From Dokdonia sinensis (lineage in GTDB: Bacteria; Bacteroidota; Bacteroidia; Flavobacteriales; Flavobacteriaceae), in assembly GCF_003688895.1 (NCBI RefSeq), contig NZ_REFV01000004.1, positions 1 through 64,000 on the forward strand: a stretch of DNA of 64,000 nt. The letters are read 5' to 3'. Every line of letters begins with the position of its first letter. The stretch's first letter is position 1. Below the pieces are notes generated by a model that saw nothing but the letters and a program-made list of their open reading frames with translations, was not told the DNA's origin and ran no database searches. Positions 17,571 to 25,344 of the stretch are shown here, in pieces. A program made the position numbers and the translations under genes.

Positions 17571-17888
17571 ATGAGACAACCTAGCAACTTAAAACGAGTT
17601 ATTGTAGATTATGCAAAGCTCAATGATGATATCCTTAATTTATTGGTAGAAAAATATCCTTTTGGGTACGACCCAGCAGATATTATTTCTTTTAAGAACG
17701 CTAAAGGCGAGATGGTAGACTGCGTAGAGGTTAAAACCGATGACACCTTATATCTCGTCAAAGTTAGTAAGCGTCTCGTAGCTGCAATGGAAGATTTTGA
17801 TGCAGATGATTATAACGATGACGATGACGAAGATGATGACAATGACCCTGATTTTGACTTAGGTGATGAGCCTGAGGAAAAAGAGTAA
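17571..17888 (+). CDS. Small acidic protein of the polyamine cluster
   Basis: A 105-residue cytosolic protein with an ordered, basic-to-neutral N-terminal part (LKRVIVDYAKLNDDILNLL, then FGYDPADIISFKNAKGEMVDC). Its 30-residue tail is made almost entirely of Asp and Glu. Such a tail could bind polyamines or other cations; this is inference. It follows the DHS-family gene by 3 bp and very probably shares its mRNA. No family name was recognised. A hairpin-free AT-rich spacer follows. Confidence 0.75.
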   Translation: MRQPSNLKRVIVDYAKLNDDILNLLVEKYPFGYDPADIISFKNAKGEMVDCVEVKTDDTLYLVKVSKRLVAAMEDFDADDYNDDDDEDDDNDPDFDLGDEPEEKE

Positions 17889-18047
17889 AATTTAATTATT
17901 TTTTTGAAACATTTTAACGGTTTCTAACGTATAACAATAGGTTCAGAAAATGGAGATAATACACATCTCCCTGAAGTTTTTAATACAATAGTGGTCGCAC
18001 AAGCGGCAAAGCTTTAAACAAATCTAATTTTTAAAAGTTACGCTATT

Positions 18048-18347
18048 ATGAAAACTCTTTTTATTACAATTTTTGCGCTTATTTCTTTATCGGCTCCTGT
18101 AGAGACAGAAACAATAACTGCCGTTTACGACGGTATGGAAGAAGGAACCTATTACTTTACAGATGAGGACGAACTCGTTCACTCCTTTGATATGGTAACA
18201 GATGGTGTCCTTACAACGTATGACTTGGACTCTGACGCCTTTCACGGCAAAAAATTCAAGGTTACTTATAATACGATGACAGAAATCAATGAGGATGATG
18301 AGGAGTATGATATGCACGTCATCACAAAACTAGAACTGATAAAATAA
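18048..18347 (+). CDS. Small exported protein, unknown function
   Basis: A 99-residue protein with a hydrophobic N terminus (MKTLFITIFALISLSAPVET) that looks like a signal peptide cleaved near residue 17. The acidic, aromatic mature part (GMEEGTYYFTDEDELVHSF) could form a small beta-barrel of the OB type, but no motif is decisive. It stands alone, ending at a hairpin. It is real by codon pattern and its own signals; the function is unknown. Confidence 0.65.
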   Translation: MKTLFITIFALISLSAPVETETITAVYDGMEEGTYYFTDEDELVHSFDMVTDGVLTTYDLDSDAFHGKKFKVTYNTMTEINEDDEEYDMHVITKLELIK

Positions 18348-18354
18348 GTTCTAT

Positions 18355-18379
18355 GGGCAGGAGTTCTTTGCTTCTGCCC
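18355..18379 (+). terminator. Intrinsic terminator
   Basis: GGGCAG pairs with CTGCCC, with additional GAG/CTTC pairing, followed by TATTTATTA. It lies 8 bp after the stop of the small exported protein. Confidence 0.65.
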
Positions 18380-18389
18380 TATTTATTAC

Positions 18390-18403
18390 GCTTTCGCGAA
18401 AGC
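18390..18403. repeat. Iterated palindrome, 14-bp core
   Basis: An exact GCTTTCGCGAAAGC between the terminator at 18355-18379 and the start of the PLP enzyme at 18520. Confidence 0.95.
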
Positions 18404-18519
18404 TAAACTAAACGCGTTTCATTAACGTACGTCTAAACGTTACAATCTTTAGCAAAATTTACTAACATTTCCTTTCCCTATAGTTATCTTTTACCAAATC
18501 ACAAGGTAAACACACATCA

Positions 18520-19581
18520 ATGAACCTAAAAGACGGTGTAAAAACTGCAGAAAATAAAATCTCCTCAGAAGCAGAAAAACTGAGTGAGTTAGTTAAAGAC
18601 ACATCAAAAACACTTACGGATAGACTTGAAAGTTTTGAGGATATTATAAGTTTGGAAGTGGGCGACACCGCGCTCACAAGAGCAAAAACGCTAGAGCGCG
18701 ATTTTGACATTAGACAAGTGTATATAAAATACGAAGGAGATAATCCTACGGGAACACAAAAGGACCGTATCGCTTTTGCTCAAGTATATGATGCACTAAG
18801 ACGTGACTTCGACACTATAGCGCTTGCTACTTGCGGTAATTATGGGGTCGCTGTAGCACTAGCGGCAAAATTGGGCGGACTACATTGTCACATTTACATT
18901 CCAGAATCCTATCACACAGACCGCATTGTAGAAATGGAAAAACTGGGCGCAACAATTTTCAGGATTAAAGGAAGCTATGAAGATGTTGTAACTAAAAGCA
19001 GTAAACTCGCCTCTCAAAACGATTGGTACGACGCAAACCCTGGCGGTGCAAACACCCCATTGCAAATACAAGCCTACTCGCAAATAGCAGTAGAGATTGT
19101 AGAGGATCTGGGAGATGCACCTAAATACTGCGCAGCTCCAGTCTCAAATGGAACCCTATTTGCAGGGATTTACCGAGGTTTTGTGAGTCTGTACAAACGA
19201 GGAAAAACATCACGCATTCCTAAAATGATTGCCGCCTCTTCTACAGGGAAGAACCCGATAATCCAATCCTTTAAAGAAGGTCTAGACCACTGTAGAGATT
19301 TGAATCCTGATAAAATCAAAGAGACAAAATACAACGAACCATTAATAAATTGGCACAGCTTTGATGGTGAGGAAGCATTGTACGCCATACAGCAATCTTA
19401 TGGTGATGCTTACAATATAAGTGATGCAAAAATGAAAGAAATGACAAGTTACCTCCTCAAAAAAGAAGGAATGCGCATTTTACCTGCCTCTACAGCGGGA
19501 CTCATCGCATTGCTTGAACTGGATGAAAAAAATAATCTTGAGCCAGACCGCTTTGTGGCAGTGCTCACGGCAAAATACTAA
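18520..19581 (+). CDS. Threonine-synthase-like PLP enzyme
   Basis: A fold-type II PLP-dependent enzyme resembling threonine synthase and cysteate synthase. After a 45-residue charged helical leader, the PLP-lysine motif reads GDNPTGTQKDRIAF (Lys near residue 86). The asparagine loop ATCGNYGVAVALAA and the phosphate-binding ASSTGKNP region follow, and PASTAGLIALLEL lies near the end. At 353 residues it is shorter than E. coli ThrC. Because a canonical threonine synthase reads NPTGSFKDR, the Gln-Lys pair suggests a different substrate. It precedes the DgcN/DgcA pair by 68 bp and may act in the same amino-acid pathway; that link is inference. Confidence 0.8.
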   Translation: MNLKDGVKTAENKISSEAEKLSELVKDTSKTLTDRLESFEDIISLEVGDTALTRAKTLERDFDIRQVYIKYEGDNPTGTQKDRIAFAQVYDALRRDFDTIALATCGNYGVAVALAAKLGGLHCHIYIPESYHTDRIVEMEKLGATIFRIKGSYEDVVTKSSKLASQNDWYDANPGGANTPLQIQAYSQIAVEIVEDLGDAPKYCAAPVSNGTLFAGIYRGFVSLYKRGKTSRIPKMIAASSTGKNPIIQSFKEGLDHCRDLNPDKIKETKYNEPLINWHSFDGEEALYAIQQSYGDAYNISDAKMKEMTSYLLKKEGMRILPASTAGLIALLELDEKNNLEPDRFVAVLTAKY

Positions 19582-19649
19582 ATTATAATTCTGTTTCTGA
19601 TCGATACTTTCGGAAATAATAATACTTAACCGCCAACGCGGTCAACAAT

Positions 19650-20729
19650 ATGAAAAAATCAATAGACGGACGCGCTTTAGTTTACTGCGAAGGCGCGTTT
19701 AATACCCCAAATGGTAAAACAGCTCACGGTCTCGTAAGATTTACAGAACGCTATGATGTTGTAGGTATAATAGACAGTCGCTACGCAGGTAAAGATGCGG
19801 GGCAAGTGCTGGACGGAAAAGCAAACGGAATATTTGTCTTTACTGATTTGGACGGCGCCGTAGCTCAACTCAAAGAAATGGAACTGTTGCCACAATCATT
19901 GGTCATAGGCCTTGCTCCTGACGGCGGAAGATTGCCCAAAGAGGCAAAAACAACAATTGCCAGAGCTTTGGAAATGGGTTGGAACGTGGATAGTGGCCTG
20001 CACGACTTTTTGACCAATGATCCTAACCTTGTAGAAACGGCAAAGGCTAATAAGGTACGTATCCGTGATATTCGGAAAACTCCGGATAGGGATGCGTTAC
20101 ACTTCTTTACTGGAGATATTGAGCAGGTGGATTGTTTAAAGTTAGCTGTACTGGGAACGGATTCGGCGATAGGTAAACGGACTACGGCGTGGTTAATCGT
20201 GCACGGTTTTCGCGAAAGCGGCCTAAAGTCAGAAATGATAGGCACAGGTCAAACGGCGTGGATGCAAGGCGCAAAATACAGTATGGTGATGGACAGTTGT
20301 ATCAATGATTTTGTGTCTGGAGAAATTGAACACGCTGTAGTGAGCGCTTACAAAAATGAAAAACCAGATGTCATTGTGATTGAAGGTCAGGGTAGCTTAA
20401 TGAACCCTGCATATCCCGGTGGATTTGAAATTCTCGCCGCAGGAAGACCCGATTATGTCATTCTGCAACACGCTCCTAAACGTGTAGAATACGACGGATT
20501 CCCAGGTTATAAATTGCATTCCCTGCAAGAGCAAATCAATGCAATCGAGGTGATTTCCGGTAAAAAAGTAGTGGCAATAACCGTAAACCACGAGGGTATG
20601 ACTCCAGAAGAAATTGATCCCGCGTGCAAAGCAATTACACAAGAAACCGGACTGCCTGCTTATGATGTGCTTGCTCACGGTGCGTCTGGACTTGTTGAAA
20701 CACTTAAATCCTACATCAAAAACGCTTAA
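19650..20729 (+). CDS. dgcN: DUF1611 protein, DgcN-type
   Basis: A 359-residue DUF1611 protein. Members named DgcN are reported to N-acetylate D-glutamate in a D-amino-acid catabolic route together with the epimerase DgcA. An N-terminal Rossmann-like domain (RYDVVGIIDSRYAGKDAG, SLVIGLAPDGGRLP) is followed by a C-terminal P-loop-like domain (VLGTDSAIGKRTTAW, VIVIEGQGSLMNPAYPG). It overlaps the next gene by one base (TAATG), so the two are co-translated. A nearly complete copy of the iterated palindrome is translated within it at 20208-20219. Family is secure; the reaction is from recalled literature. Confidence 0.82.
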   Translation: MKKSIDGRALVYCEGAFNTPNGKTAHGLVRFTERYDVVGIIDSRYAGKDAGQVLDGKANGIFVFTDLDGAVAQLKEMELLPQSLVIGLAPDGGRLPKEAKTTIARALEMGWNVDSGLHDFLTNDPNLVETAKANKVRIRDIRKTPDRDALHFFTGDIEQVDCLKLAVLGTDSAIGKRTTAWLIVHGFRESGLKSEMIGTGQTAWMQGAKYSMVMDSCINDFVSGEIEHAVVSAYKNEKPDVIVIEGQGSLMNPAYPGGFEILAAGRPDYVILQHAPKRVEYDGFPGYKLHSLQEQINAIEVISGKKVVAITVNHEGMTPEEIDPACKAITQETGLPAYDVLAHGASGLVETLKSYIKNA

Positions 20730-21787
20730 TGAAGATTACTAATGTTACCTACGAACGTCTGGATTTAGTTTTAAACGAACCATATACCATTGCCTATGAA
20801 ACCGTTTCAAAAGCTACAAATTTTATTCTAAAAGTTGAGACTGATTCAAGCATTGTAGGCTATGGCTGTGCCGCTCCAGACCTTGAAGTAACAAATGAAA
20901 ATGCCGAAGATGTCGAACGGGCGCTAGACCTCGTAATTCTTCCCTATCTCAAAGGAAAAAACCCGATCAATTATAAAAAGATTCTTGAGGAACTCAAACC
21001 ACTCTTGAGTGTCGTCTCCTCTGCCCTTGCGATGGTGGATATGGCATTGCTGGATATTGCGGCAAAGAAGATGGATGTCCCGCTCTACCAATTTTTAGGA
21101 GGTTACAAAAAATCCATTGCGACAAGTATCACCATAGGTATTGTTTCCTTAGAAGAAACGATGTTGCAAGCAAAAGAGTTTGTAAACCAAGGGTTCCAAA
21201 TCATTAAACTTAAAGGTGGGTTATCTGTAGAAGAAGATATTGAAAAGGTGTTACGCTTGCGCGAAAGTTTCCCCAACCTTACTCTGCGTTTTGACGGAAA
21301 TCAGGGCTATTCCGTACGTCAGGCCGTACAATTTGTGGAGCAAACAAAAACTGCCAAACTCGAAATGCTGGAACAACCCACACTCGTAGGACAGGATGAA
21401 AAAATGGGTAAAATCACAAAGCTAGTACCCATTCCCGTTATGGCAGATGAAAGTCTTAAAACCCTAAAAGACGCCTTCCGCCTAGCTCAGAATGGCCGAA
21501 TGAATATGGTAAACATCAAAATTCAAAAAGTGGGTGGTATTATGGAAGCAATGCATATTGATTCCGTGGCAAAAGCTGCCGGCCTTAAAGCTATGATAGG
21601 GTGTATAGATGAATGCAGACTTGGCATTGCCTCGGGATTACACTTTGCGCTATCACGTCCTAATACGCTTTATGCAGACCTTGACGGACATCTCGATTTT
21701 GAAAATGACCCGTTTAAAGGATTGTTTAGTATAGATAAAGGAATAATGACGCCTAATGGGAAGGCTGGGCTGGGGTTGATTTCGTAA
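20729..21787 (+). CDS. dgcA: Enolase-superfamily dipeptide epimerase, DgcA-type
   Basis: A member of the muconate-lactonizing subgroup of the enolase superfamily. It is close in pattern to L-Ala-D/L-Glu epimerase (YcjG) and to DgcA, proposed to epimerise N-acetyl-D-glutamate. Catalytic residues are visible: the KxK pair IIKLKGG, metal ligands in RFDGNQ, LEQP and MADES, and the second-face lysine in NIKIQKVGG. The C-terminal YADLDGHLDF is typical of dipeptide epimerases. The length of 352 residues is normal. The one-base overlap with the DUF1611 gene favours the DgcN/DgcA pathway. The alternative, muropeptide dipeptide recycling, fits the D-Ala-D-Ala dipeptidase and amidase elsewhere in the window. 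Confidence 0.87.
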   Translation: MKITNVTYERLDLVLNEPYTIAYETVSKATNFILKVETDSSIVGYGCAAPDLEVTNENAEDVERALDLVILPYLKGKNPINYKKILEELKPLLSVVSSALAMVDMALLDIAAKKMDVPLYQFLGGYKKSIATSITIGIVSLEETMLQAKEFVNQGFQIIKLKGGLSVEEDIEKVLRLRESFPNLTLRFDGNQGYSVRQAVQFVEQTKTAKLEMLEQPTLVGQDEKMGKITKLVPIPVMADESLKTLKDAFRLAQNGRMNMVNIKIQKVGGIMEAMHIDSVAKAAGLKAMIGCIDECRLGIASGLHFALSRPNTLYADLDGHLDFENDPFKGLFSIDKGIMTPNGKAGLGLIS

Positions 21788-21810
21788 ATGACGAAGAGCA
21801 TTAAATCCAA

Positions 21811-22242
21811 TCACTCGACGATTTTACACCAAATTGCCGGATACTCAGTTCCATAAACCCAAAGTATTCTATGATTCTTTCTAATTTGAGCGTAGAGTTT
21901 TCGTTCGGGTAATTTATTTTCCGAATTTCTCTCTTGCATAAAAGTAACTATCTCTCCTTTATTAAATTTTCTATTTTCATAAGATACCAATACTGATAAC
22001 GTGTCGGGCAATTGTTCCGTTAAGGTTTCTCCAATAAACAAACCATAAGGTATTCCTTCAAAATCACCAAATTTCTCTTCATTAGGATGATATTCCAAAA
22101 CCCTTACTTGAAAAGAATTTGGATAACTCATTAAATTAAAGTCTTTCGCTCCAATGAATTCCTCAGTTTTATACCTAGGGTAACGAGATGAATGGCAACC
22201 CATAAATGTCGCAAGAATGAAAATTTGAATAAATACTTTCAC
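21811..22242 (-). CDS. Small lipoprotein, unknown function
   Basis: A 143-residue lipoprotein. The signal sequence ends in the lipobox ATFMGC (Cys16), followed by HSSRYPRYKTEE. The mature part has an OB-like or beta-rich pattern (NSFQVRVLEYHPNEEKFGDF, GLFIGETLTEQLPD). It is more AT-rich than its conserved neighbours, convergent with the epimerase gene, and next to a MITE-like repeat, which suggests an accessory gene. No family was recognised. Confidence 0.7.
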   Translation of the reverse strand: MKVFIQIFILATFMGCHSSRYPRYKTEEFIGAKDFNLMSYPNSFQVRVLEYHPNEEKFGDFEGIPYGLFIGETLTEQLPDTLSVLVSYENRKFNKGEIVTFMQERNSENKLPERKLYAQIRKNHRILWVYGTEYPAIWCKIVE

Positions 22243-22330
22243 AAATCCTATTATATATAGTTTACCTTGATTTATTATAAACTGGGTTGAATAAAAATAT
22301 CGTCATTATTTACGAATCGGGCAATTAATA

Positions 22331-22572
22331 CCACGTTGTTAACATCTCCCTAAATCCCTCTTCAAAGAGGGACTTCTTAGCTTGTTCTCCTTGAAGAGAA
22401 AGCTTAAAGCATTACCTCTGAGTCTAATTTAGAGATATCTCCTGCATTCAACTTATTGATTTTATAATTTTACAATACATATTACACTAAACTTTTATTC
22501 GTCATACTTTTTTCTACAACAGTGCCTCTCTTTGAAGAGAGGGTCGGAGAGATGTTCGCAACAGTGTGCTAA
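22331..22572. repeat. MITE-like element with terminal inverted repeats
   Basis: A 387-bp gene-free stretch holds two inverted ends. The left end reads GTTGTTAACATCTCCC followed by CCCTCTTCAAAGAGGG. The right end, reverse-complemented, reads GTTGCGAACATCTCTCC followed by CCCTCTCTTCAAAGAGAGG. Between them is about 150 bp of AT-rich sequence without a gene. Each end also contains its own small hairpin. No target-site duplication could be defined. Confidence 0.55.
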
Positions 22573-22629
22573 ACACGATTAATGTATATCGGCTAAATCA
22601 TAGAATTTCTCCCATCATCATTATAACAC

Positions 22630-23013
22630 TTAATCCTTATACCGCTTCAAATTATAAATCCCCAAAAATATCATCACCGCCTCTGCAATCATTCCTACAC
22701 CATACTGAGGCGACCAACCATCAAGAATAGTACTGATTAACCTTCCCACGGCAAGTCCACCCATAAAGAGAATATTGACTATCGTTGCAGAACGCCAATG
22801 GTTCGGTTTTAAGATTCCATATACCCAATATCCGCCAAAGGCAAGATAAATTCCCATTACAGCCCTAAAAATGTTTTTGAGTTCCAAATTCTGGACTTCA
22901 AAGCCAAAAATATACGGCAAGATCACACTAGGATGCGCCCCATATACAAAAGCCATACAGATAACGATAAATGCTGATAGGGCGAGGTGTAAATTTTTAG
23001 GTAGCCTACTCAT
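22630..23013 (-). CDS. DUF4345-like membrane protein
   Basis: A 127-residue integral membrane protein with four hydrophobic helices at about 7-27, 46-66, 74-94 and 100-120. Its conserved features (FRAVMGIYLAFGGYW near the second helix) match the DUF4345 family. The function is unknown. Its start overlaps the stop of cmk by 4 bp (ATGA), so the two are co-translated. Family assignment is from pattern memory. Confidence 0.75.
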   Translation of the reverse strand: MSRLPKNLHLALSAFIVICMAFVYGAHPSVILPYIFGFEVQNLELKNIFRAVMGIYLAFGGYWVYGILKPNHWRSATIVNILFMGGLAVGRLISTILDGWSPQYGVGMIAEAVMIFLGIYNLKRYKD

Positions 23014-23705
23014 ATTCTTCCCGCAATCCGATCCTTAGCGAGTTGTAATATCGTATGAAACTGGTCACTCACGTTGGTATGCGTATTATCTATGACAATA
23101 GCGTCATCTGCTTGTACCAGCGGGGAATCTGCACGTGTAGTGTCTATATGATCTCGCTCTACGACGTTTGCAAGTACAGCTTTATAATTTACGGTATCTC
23201 CCCTATCTAATAATTCTTGGTAACGACGTTTAGCCCGTTCTTCAGCGCTCGCGGTCATAAATATTTTAAGTTCGGCGTCGGGAAAGACTACGGTGCCTAT
23301 ATCGCGACCGTCCATCACGATACCTTTTGAAGCACCCATCTTTTGTTGTTGTTCGACCAACTTTGCGCGAACCTCCGAAACGGTGGCGATGGGACTTACG
23401 AAAGTGGAAACTTCGAGCGTCCGAATGTGTTTTTCGACATTCTTGCCATTCAACGTTACTTCCGCCTTTCCAGAGTCGGTGTTTCGGGTAAAGGCGATTT
23501 CGATATCGTCCAGCTTTTTGATGAGCGATTCTTTGTCAAAAAACCCATCGGCTATCAGGCTGTTTTCCATTGAATACAGCGTCAAGGCGCGGTACATTGC
23601 TCCGGTGTCTACGTAAATGTATTCTAGCCAGTCGGCAAGTTGTTTGGCAACCGTACTTTTTCCTGTGGATGAATATCCGTCTATGGCGATGGTGATTTTT
23701 TTCAA
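23010..23705 (-). CDS. cmk: Cytidylate kinase
   Basis: Phosphorylates CMP and dCMP with ATP in pyrimidine nucleotide recycling. The P-loop reads AIDGYSSTGKSTVAKQLA at the very start. The CMP-binding region contains YVDTGAMYRALTLY, VMDGRDIGTVVFPDA and the LID arginines in SAEERAKRRYQE. The frame is open upstream to a TTG at 23741. Family members begin MKKITIAIDG, however, which corresponds to the TTG codon at 23705 and gives 231 residues; a GTG at 23723 is the other option. No in-frame ATG exists near the start. It overlaps the DUF4345 gene. Confidence 0.9.
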   Translation of the reverse strand: MKKITIAIDGYSSTGKSTVAKQLADWLEYIYVDTGAMYRALTLYSMENSLIADGFFDKESLIKKLDDIEIAFTRNTDSGKAEVTLNGKNVEKHIRTLEVSTFVSPIATVSEVRAKLVEQQQKMGASKGIVMDGRDIGTVVFPDAELKIFMTASAEERAKRRYQELLDRGDTVNYKAVLANVVERDHIDTTRADSPLVQADDAIVIDNTHTNVSDQFHTILQLAKDRIAGRI

Positions 23706-23823
23706 AAGGCGCTCATTTTCCACAAAAATAGGGAATACCAATTGTTAAGCGTGGCATTGTTTAAAAGGTTTGCTATTTTTAGAGGATAATCAACAGCCAT
23801 TGCATTATGCTGTCCGACTTCTT

Positions 23824-24252
23824 ATGATATTGAAAAGAATAAAAATCATCATTGTATTTCTTATCCCGTTCTTGTTTTCAGGATGCTCTTTTCTGACAGA
23901 ATTCTATATTCAGAATTTCACCAATGAACCCAAAATAATTCAAGTAAAATTTAATGAGAAAAGATTCATTATGGATACCTTGGATTATACAAGTCGAATA
24001 GTACAGCCCAAGAAATTCTGGAAGATAAAAAACGACAGTTTACAGCAAATTGTAGGAATTGAAAAGGAATCACAATTAGTCGAATATGTCATAAAACCTA
24101 ATTCCACAACGCGCGTGGTACGATCAATAAACTATATGTGGAAAACTTATTTTATCGATTATATAATAATTGATTCTGTAAAATATACTGTCGACAAAAT
24201 CGTAGAAGATTCAGAAAAAATTAAAACGCACTACGTTTACAAGATGGAATAA
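23824..24252 (+). CDS. Small lipoprotein, unknown function
   Basis: About 142 residues with a lipoprotein signal (MILKRIKIIIVFLIPFLFSGC, Cys near residue 21). The mature part is hydrophilic and beta-rich (TNEPKIIQVKFNEKRFIM, YVIKPNSTTRVVRSINYM), like a small immunoglobulin-like or cupredoxin-size domain. An earlier in-frame start at 23770 would add 18 residues that spoil the signal sequence, so the ATG at 23824 is preferred. AT-rich and unlinked to conserved neighbours; probably accessory. No family was recognised. Confidence 0.65.
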   Translation: MILKRIKIIIVFLIPFLFSGCSFLTEFYIQNFTNEPKIIQVKFNEKRFIMDTLDYTSRIVQPKKFWKIKNDSLQQIVGIEKESQLVEYVIKPNSTTRVVRSINYMWKTYFIDYIIIDSVKYTVDKIVEDSEKIKTHYVYKME

Positions 24253-24278
24253 ATGAGACGCTACTTAAATTAATAATA

Positions 24279-24824
24279 ATGATATTTAAACATATATTTT
24301 CGGTTGTTGTGGTGTTCGCTTTCGCGAAAGCGTTATCAGCACAAACCACCGCCACTCCAGGGCCTGTGATTTCCAATTTTGGCAAAACCTACCCAATAGA
24401 AAATCCAGACTTTGTAACCAACACTTCCCTAGTTTTTAAAGCAGTCTTTGACGTTTCCAAAGCGCCCGAAGACCCAGCCACCCGAAACCCGTACATAGAA
24501 ACCATCGCCCGCTTCCTGAATATGCACGCCAAAGCAGGCGTTCCCGTAGAAAACTTGCAGGTGCGAATGGCAATGCACGGGCAAGCCTCCTACGGATTGC
24601 TCAAAAATGAGTTTTACAAGGAGAAATACGGCGTAGACAACCCAAATATCGAACTATTAGAAGCTATAGACAACGCTGGAGTAGACGTCATCCTGTGCGG
24701 ACAAACCGCGGGAGCCAGAGATATTTCGCCAGAAAAACGAATCCCACTCACCCAAACCGCCCTAAGTGCAATGACGATATTATTGCAGTCGCAAGCGGAG
24801 GGGTTTGGATTGATTGCTTTTTAA
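24279..24824 (+). CDS. Exported DsrE-family protein
   Basis: A periplasmic protein of the DsrE/DsrF-like fold. After the signal peptide (VVVVFAFAKALSAQ), the DsrE core runs from about 45 to 175. A conserved cysteine sits in VDVILCGQTAGARDI, where DsrE proteins carry their sulfur-accepting residue. A role in sulfur relay or persulfide chemistry is possible but inferred only from that cysteine. Its signal peptide contains an exact copy of the iterated palindrome. It overlaps the next gene by one base (TAATG). Confidence 0.82.
   Translation: MIFKHIFSVVVVFAFAKALSAQTTATPGPVISNFGKTYPIENPDFVTNTSLVFKAVFDVSKAPEDPATRNPYIETIARFLNMHAKAGVPVENLQVRMAMHGQASYGLLKNEFYKEKYGVDNPNIELLEAIDNAGVDVILCGQTAGARDISPEKRIPLTQTALSAMTILLQSQAEGFGLIAF
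24318..24331. repeat. Iterated palindrome in a signal-peptide coding region
   Basis: An exact GCTTTCGCGAAAGC, read in frame as AFAKA at the end of the hydrophobic core of the DsrE-family signal peptide. Confidence 0.95.
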
Positions 24825-25336
24825 TGAAAGGGCTTCTAAAAATAGCGCTCATACTCCTGTTTTATCAAAACAGCATAAGTGTATTTTCGCAGTACTCCCA
24901 AAGTCAGTTGGATTCATTGTGGAGAGAGTCAAACAAAATAAAAATAATGAGTGCAAAATATGTTACATCAGAAATAAAAGGAGATTCATCAATTACAATT
25001 ATACAAAAGGCTAAAGATTATGTGACCGCTCAAACAATTTTTGATGATGGCAATAAATTCAACCTAGAATTCTTCCTTTTTGATTCTGAAATAGCTAGAA
25101 TATCAATCATTGACAATTGCACCTCCGATACAGCTGGCTATTATGACTATATTATCTGCGATGATGATATATGGCACAAAAGCTATTCTCATTCTATTAA
25201 TGGTTGCAACATTTTCAAGGATGCTGAAAAATATTCCGACAATCATTATAACTGGAAGGATGTTCAACTTTTTAGTTTGAATCTTTTTGAAAAAATAAAA
25301 CCTAATAAACAAGATTCCCGCCTTCGCGGGAATTAA
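24824..25336 (+). CDS. Exported protein, unknown; C terminus from a repeat
   Basis: About 170 residues with an N-terminal signal peptide (MKGLLKIALILLFYQNSISVFSQ) starting at the ATG that overlaps the DsrE stop. The mature part is acidic, with two cysteines (DNCTS, NGCNIF), and has no recognised family. The last ten residues (NKQDSRLRGN) are encoded by a REP-like hairpin repeat at 25314-25333, which appears to have replaced or extended the original end of the gene. The reading frame upstream of the ATG is only a shadow of the DsrE gene. Confidence 0.62.
   Translation: MKGLLKIALILLFYQNSISVFSQYSQSQLDSLWRESNKIKIMSAKYVTSEIKGDSSITIIQKAKDYVTAQTIFDDGNKFNLEFFLFDSEIARISIIDNCTSDTAGYYDYIICDDDIWHKSYSHSINGCNIFKDAEKYSDNHYNWKDVQLFSLNLFEKIKPNKQDSRLRGN
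25314..25333. repeat. REP-like palindrome
   Basis: ATTCCCGCCTTCGCGGGAAT forms an 8-bp stem with a 4-nt loop. It spans the stop end of the upstream gene and ends 11 bp before the M20 amidohydrolase start, so it could also act as a processing or termination signal between them. Confidence 0.7.
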
Positions 25337-25344
25337 ATAGAATT

